Source: Pseudomonadota bacterium (GTDB lineage Bacteria > Pseudomonadota > Alphaproteobacteria > Rhizobiales > Xanthobacteraceae). Taken from it: 7,113 bases of DNA. The position numbers and the translations under genes were made by a program. The stretch covers positions 1 through 7,113 of the forward strand of contig JAFAFP010000227.1 of assembly GCA_023423415.1 (NCBI GenBank), in the 5' to 3' direction. This document shows positions 6,192 to 7,113 of the stretch, in pieces. A model generated the notes under the pieces. That model ran no database searches, was not told where the DNA came from, and was given only the letters and a program-made list of their open reading frames with translations. Position 1 is the stretch's first letter, and each line of letters opens with the position of its first letter.

Positions 6192-7034
6192 ATGGCTGCA
6201 CCACAACCCTTCAGACTGGCCGGAGTCATTGGCTGGCCCATCGCGCAATCGCGATCGCCGGTCTTGCACGACCACTGGCTTTCACAATACGGAATCAAGG
6301 GGTCGTATCTGCCGCTACCGGTCCGACCCGAACGGCTCGGCGACGCGATCAAGGGGCTTCGCGCGCTCGGTTTTTCCGGCTGCAATGTCACCATTCCGCA
6401 CAAGCTTGACGTGCTGAAATTGATGGATTCTGTCGATCCGGTGGCGAAACGGATTGGCGCGGTGAACACCGTGGTGGTGCAGGACGATGGCACGCTGTCC
6501 GGCTTCAACACCGACGCTTACGGCTTTCTCGCCAGCCTGCGCGACATGCGTCCCGACTGGAAAGCCAGCGCCGGCCCGATTGTCGTTCTCGGCGCAGGTG
6601 GCGCATCACGCGCCGTGATCGTCGCTCTGCTCGATGACGGCGCGCGTGAGATCTGGCTGGTCAATCGTACGATCGAGCGCGCGCAGGAACTGGCGCAGAT
6701 CGATTCATCGCGAATCCGTGTGGTCGAATGGTCTCAGCGCAACGATACGCTCGATGGCGCGGCCTTGCTCGTCAACAGCACCAGTCAGGGCATGGTCGGC
6801 TATCCGCCTCTCGATATCGCGCTCGATGCATTGCCGACGGCCGCGATGGTCTGCGACATCGTTTACAATCCGCTGGAAACGCCATTGCTGGCCGCTGCGA
6901 AAAAGCGCGGCAACACCGCCGTGGACGGCCTCGGCATGCTGCTGCATCAGGCAGTGCCGGCCTTTGAGGCCTTTTTCGGCGTGCGCCCGCAGGTGTCGAA
7001 CGAGTTGCGGCGAGCGGTTGAAGCGACGTTATAA
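6192..7034 (+). CDS. aroE: Shikimate dehydrogenase (NADP+-type)
   Basis: Catalyses reversible reduction of 3-dehydroshikimate to shikimate with NADPH, fourth step of the shikimate pathway in the cytoplasm. From the chosen ATG it is 280 residues, normal for AroE. Substrate-side motifs: SRSP at 20-23, NVTIPHK at 65-71 with catalytic K71, GAVNT at 89-93, and GFNTD at 104-108 with catalytic D108. The NADP side has GAGGASRA at 134-141 and NRTIERA at 158-164, the NRTxxRA pattern favouring NADP+ over NAD+. The end carries DGLGMLLHQAVPAFEAFFG. The frame is open upstream to a TTG at 6108, with a GTG at 6132 preceded by AAGGA; these would add 28 or 20 residues that look unlike AroE, so 6192 is preferred, although its ribosome site is weak. 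Unlike typical rhizobial biosynthetic aroE it sits beside catabolic genes, so it may be a second copy serving shikimate or quinate use. Confidence 0.92.
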   Translation: MAAPQPFRLAGVIGWPIAQSRSPVLHDHWLSQYGIKGSYLPLPVRPERLGDAIKGLRALGFSGCNVTIPHKLDVLKLMDSVDPVAKRIGAVNTVVVQDDGTLSGFNTDAYGFLASLRDMRPDWKASAGPIVVLGAGGASRAVIVALLDDGAREIWLVNRTIERAQELAQIDSSRIRVVEWSQRNDTLDGAALLVNSTSQGMVGYPPLDIALDALPTAAMVCDIVYNPLETPLLAAAKKRGNTAVDGLGMLLHQAVPAFEAFFGVRPQVSNELRRAVEATL

Positions 7035-7113
7035 CTGGCAGCCCTACTGTCACGAGAAGGGGAAAGAAAACCGCTTCCTCACTTGGCTCGGTCGAGCGCA
7101 CACTCTCTCCGTT
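7035..7113. other. Non-coding end of window after aroE
   Basis: No supportable gene in these 79 bases. A GA-rich stretch near 7061-7079 could be a ribosome site for a gene beyond the edge, but no start follows it convincingly. GCTCG-GT-CGAGC at 7086-7097 is a short dyad. No terminator for aroE is visible. Confidence 0.5.

Noticed and set aside
1..7113. Search for CRISPR arrays, tRNA or rRNA genes, insertion sequences, phage genes or defence systems.
   Set aside because: No regularly spaced repeats, RNA gene motifs, transposase or integrase sequences were seen; apart from short intergenic repeats the window is ordinary metabolic DNA.

Overview
The window reads as GC-rich chromosomal DNA from an alphaproteobacterium. 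The codon preference for G or C in third position, the protein families, and especially a Bradyrhizobium/Rhodopseudomonas-style REP hairpin pair (GTCATGGCCGGGC-type) at 2881-2952 point to the Rhizobiales, most likely the Bradyrhizobium/Afipia/Rhodopseudomonas group. The placement rests on remembered repeat and protein styles, not on a search.

Layout: five genes lie on the minus strand and one on the plus strand. In minus-strand transcription order they are a DctP-type TRAP solute-binding protein without a signal peptide (6094-5165); an IclR-family regulator (5032-4166); a zinc-dependent medium-chain alcohol dehydrogenase (4126-2960); a 159-base gap with a REP pair and a possible terminator (2801-2959); the FAD subunit of a molybdenum hydroxylase (2800-1880); and, overlapping it by 8 bases, a fused [2Fe-2S]/molybdopterin subunit (1887-1) whose stop codon is the first triplet of the window. 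On the plus strand, diverging from dctP, is aroE, shikimate dehydrogenase (best start 6192, end 7034). The last 79 bases hold no gene I can support.

How it may work together: the regulator, alcohol dehydrogenase and molybdenum hydroxylase look like a small catabolic locus for an organic alcohol, aldehyde, aromatic or heterocyclic compound, controlled by IclR. An AT-rich palindrome at 5118-5133 is the best operator candidate. The substrate cannot be read from the sequence. AroE and the solute-binding protein would fit a cyclic acid such as shikimate or quinate, but this is only inference.

The most unusual points are: (1) the fused Fe-S/Mo protein stops at 628 residues, about 300 short of the usual fused form, so it lacks the C-terminal Mo-binding domain and its catalytic glutamate, and must be either a split subunit completed by a gene to the left or a broken gene; (2) the DctP-like protein has no export signal and no upstream start that could supply one, and no TRAP membrane subunits are in view; (3) the REP pair differs between its arms mainly at positions that stay paired.
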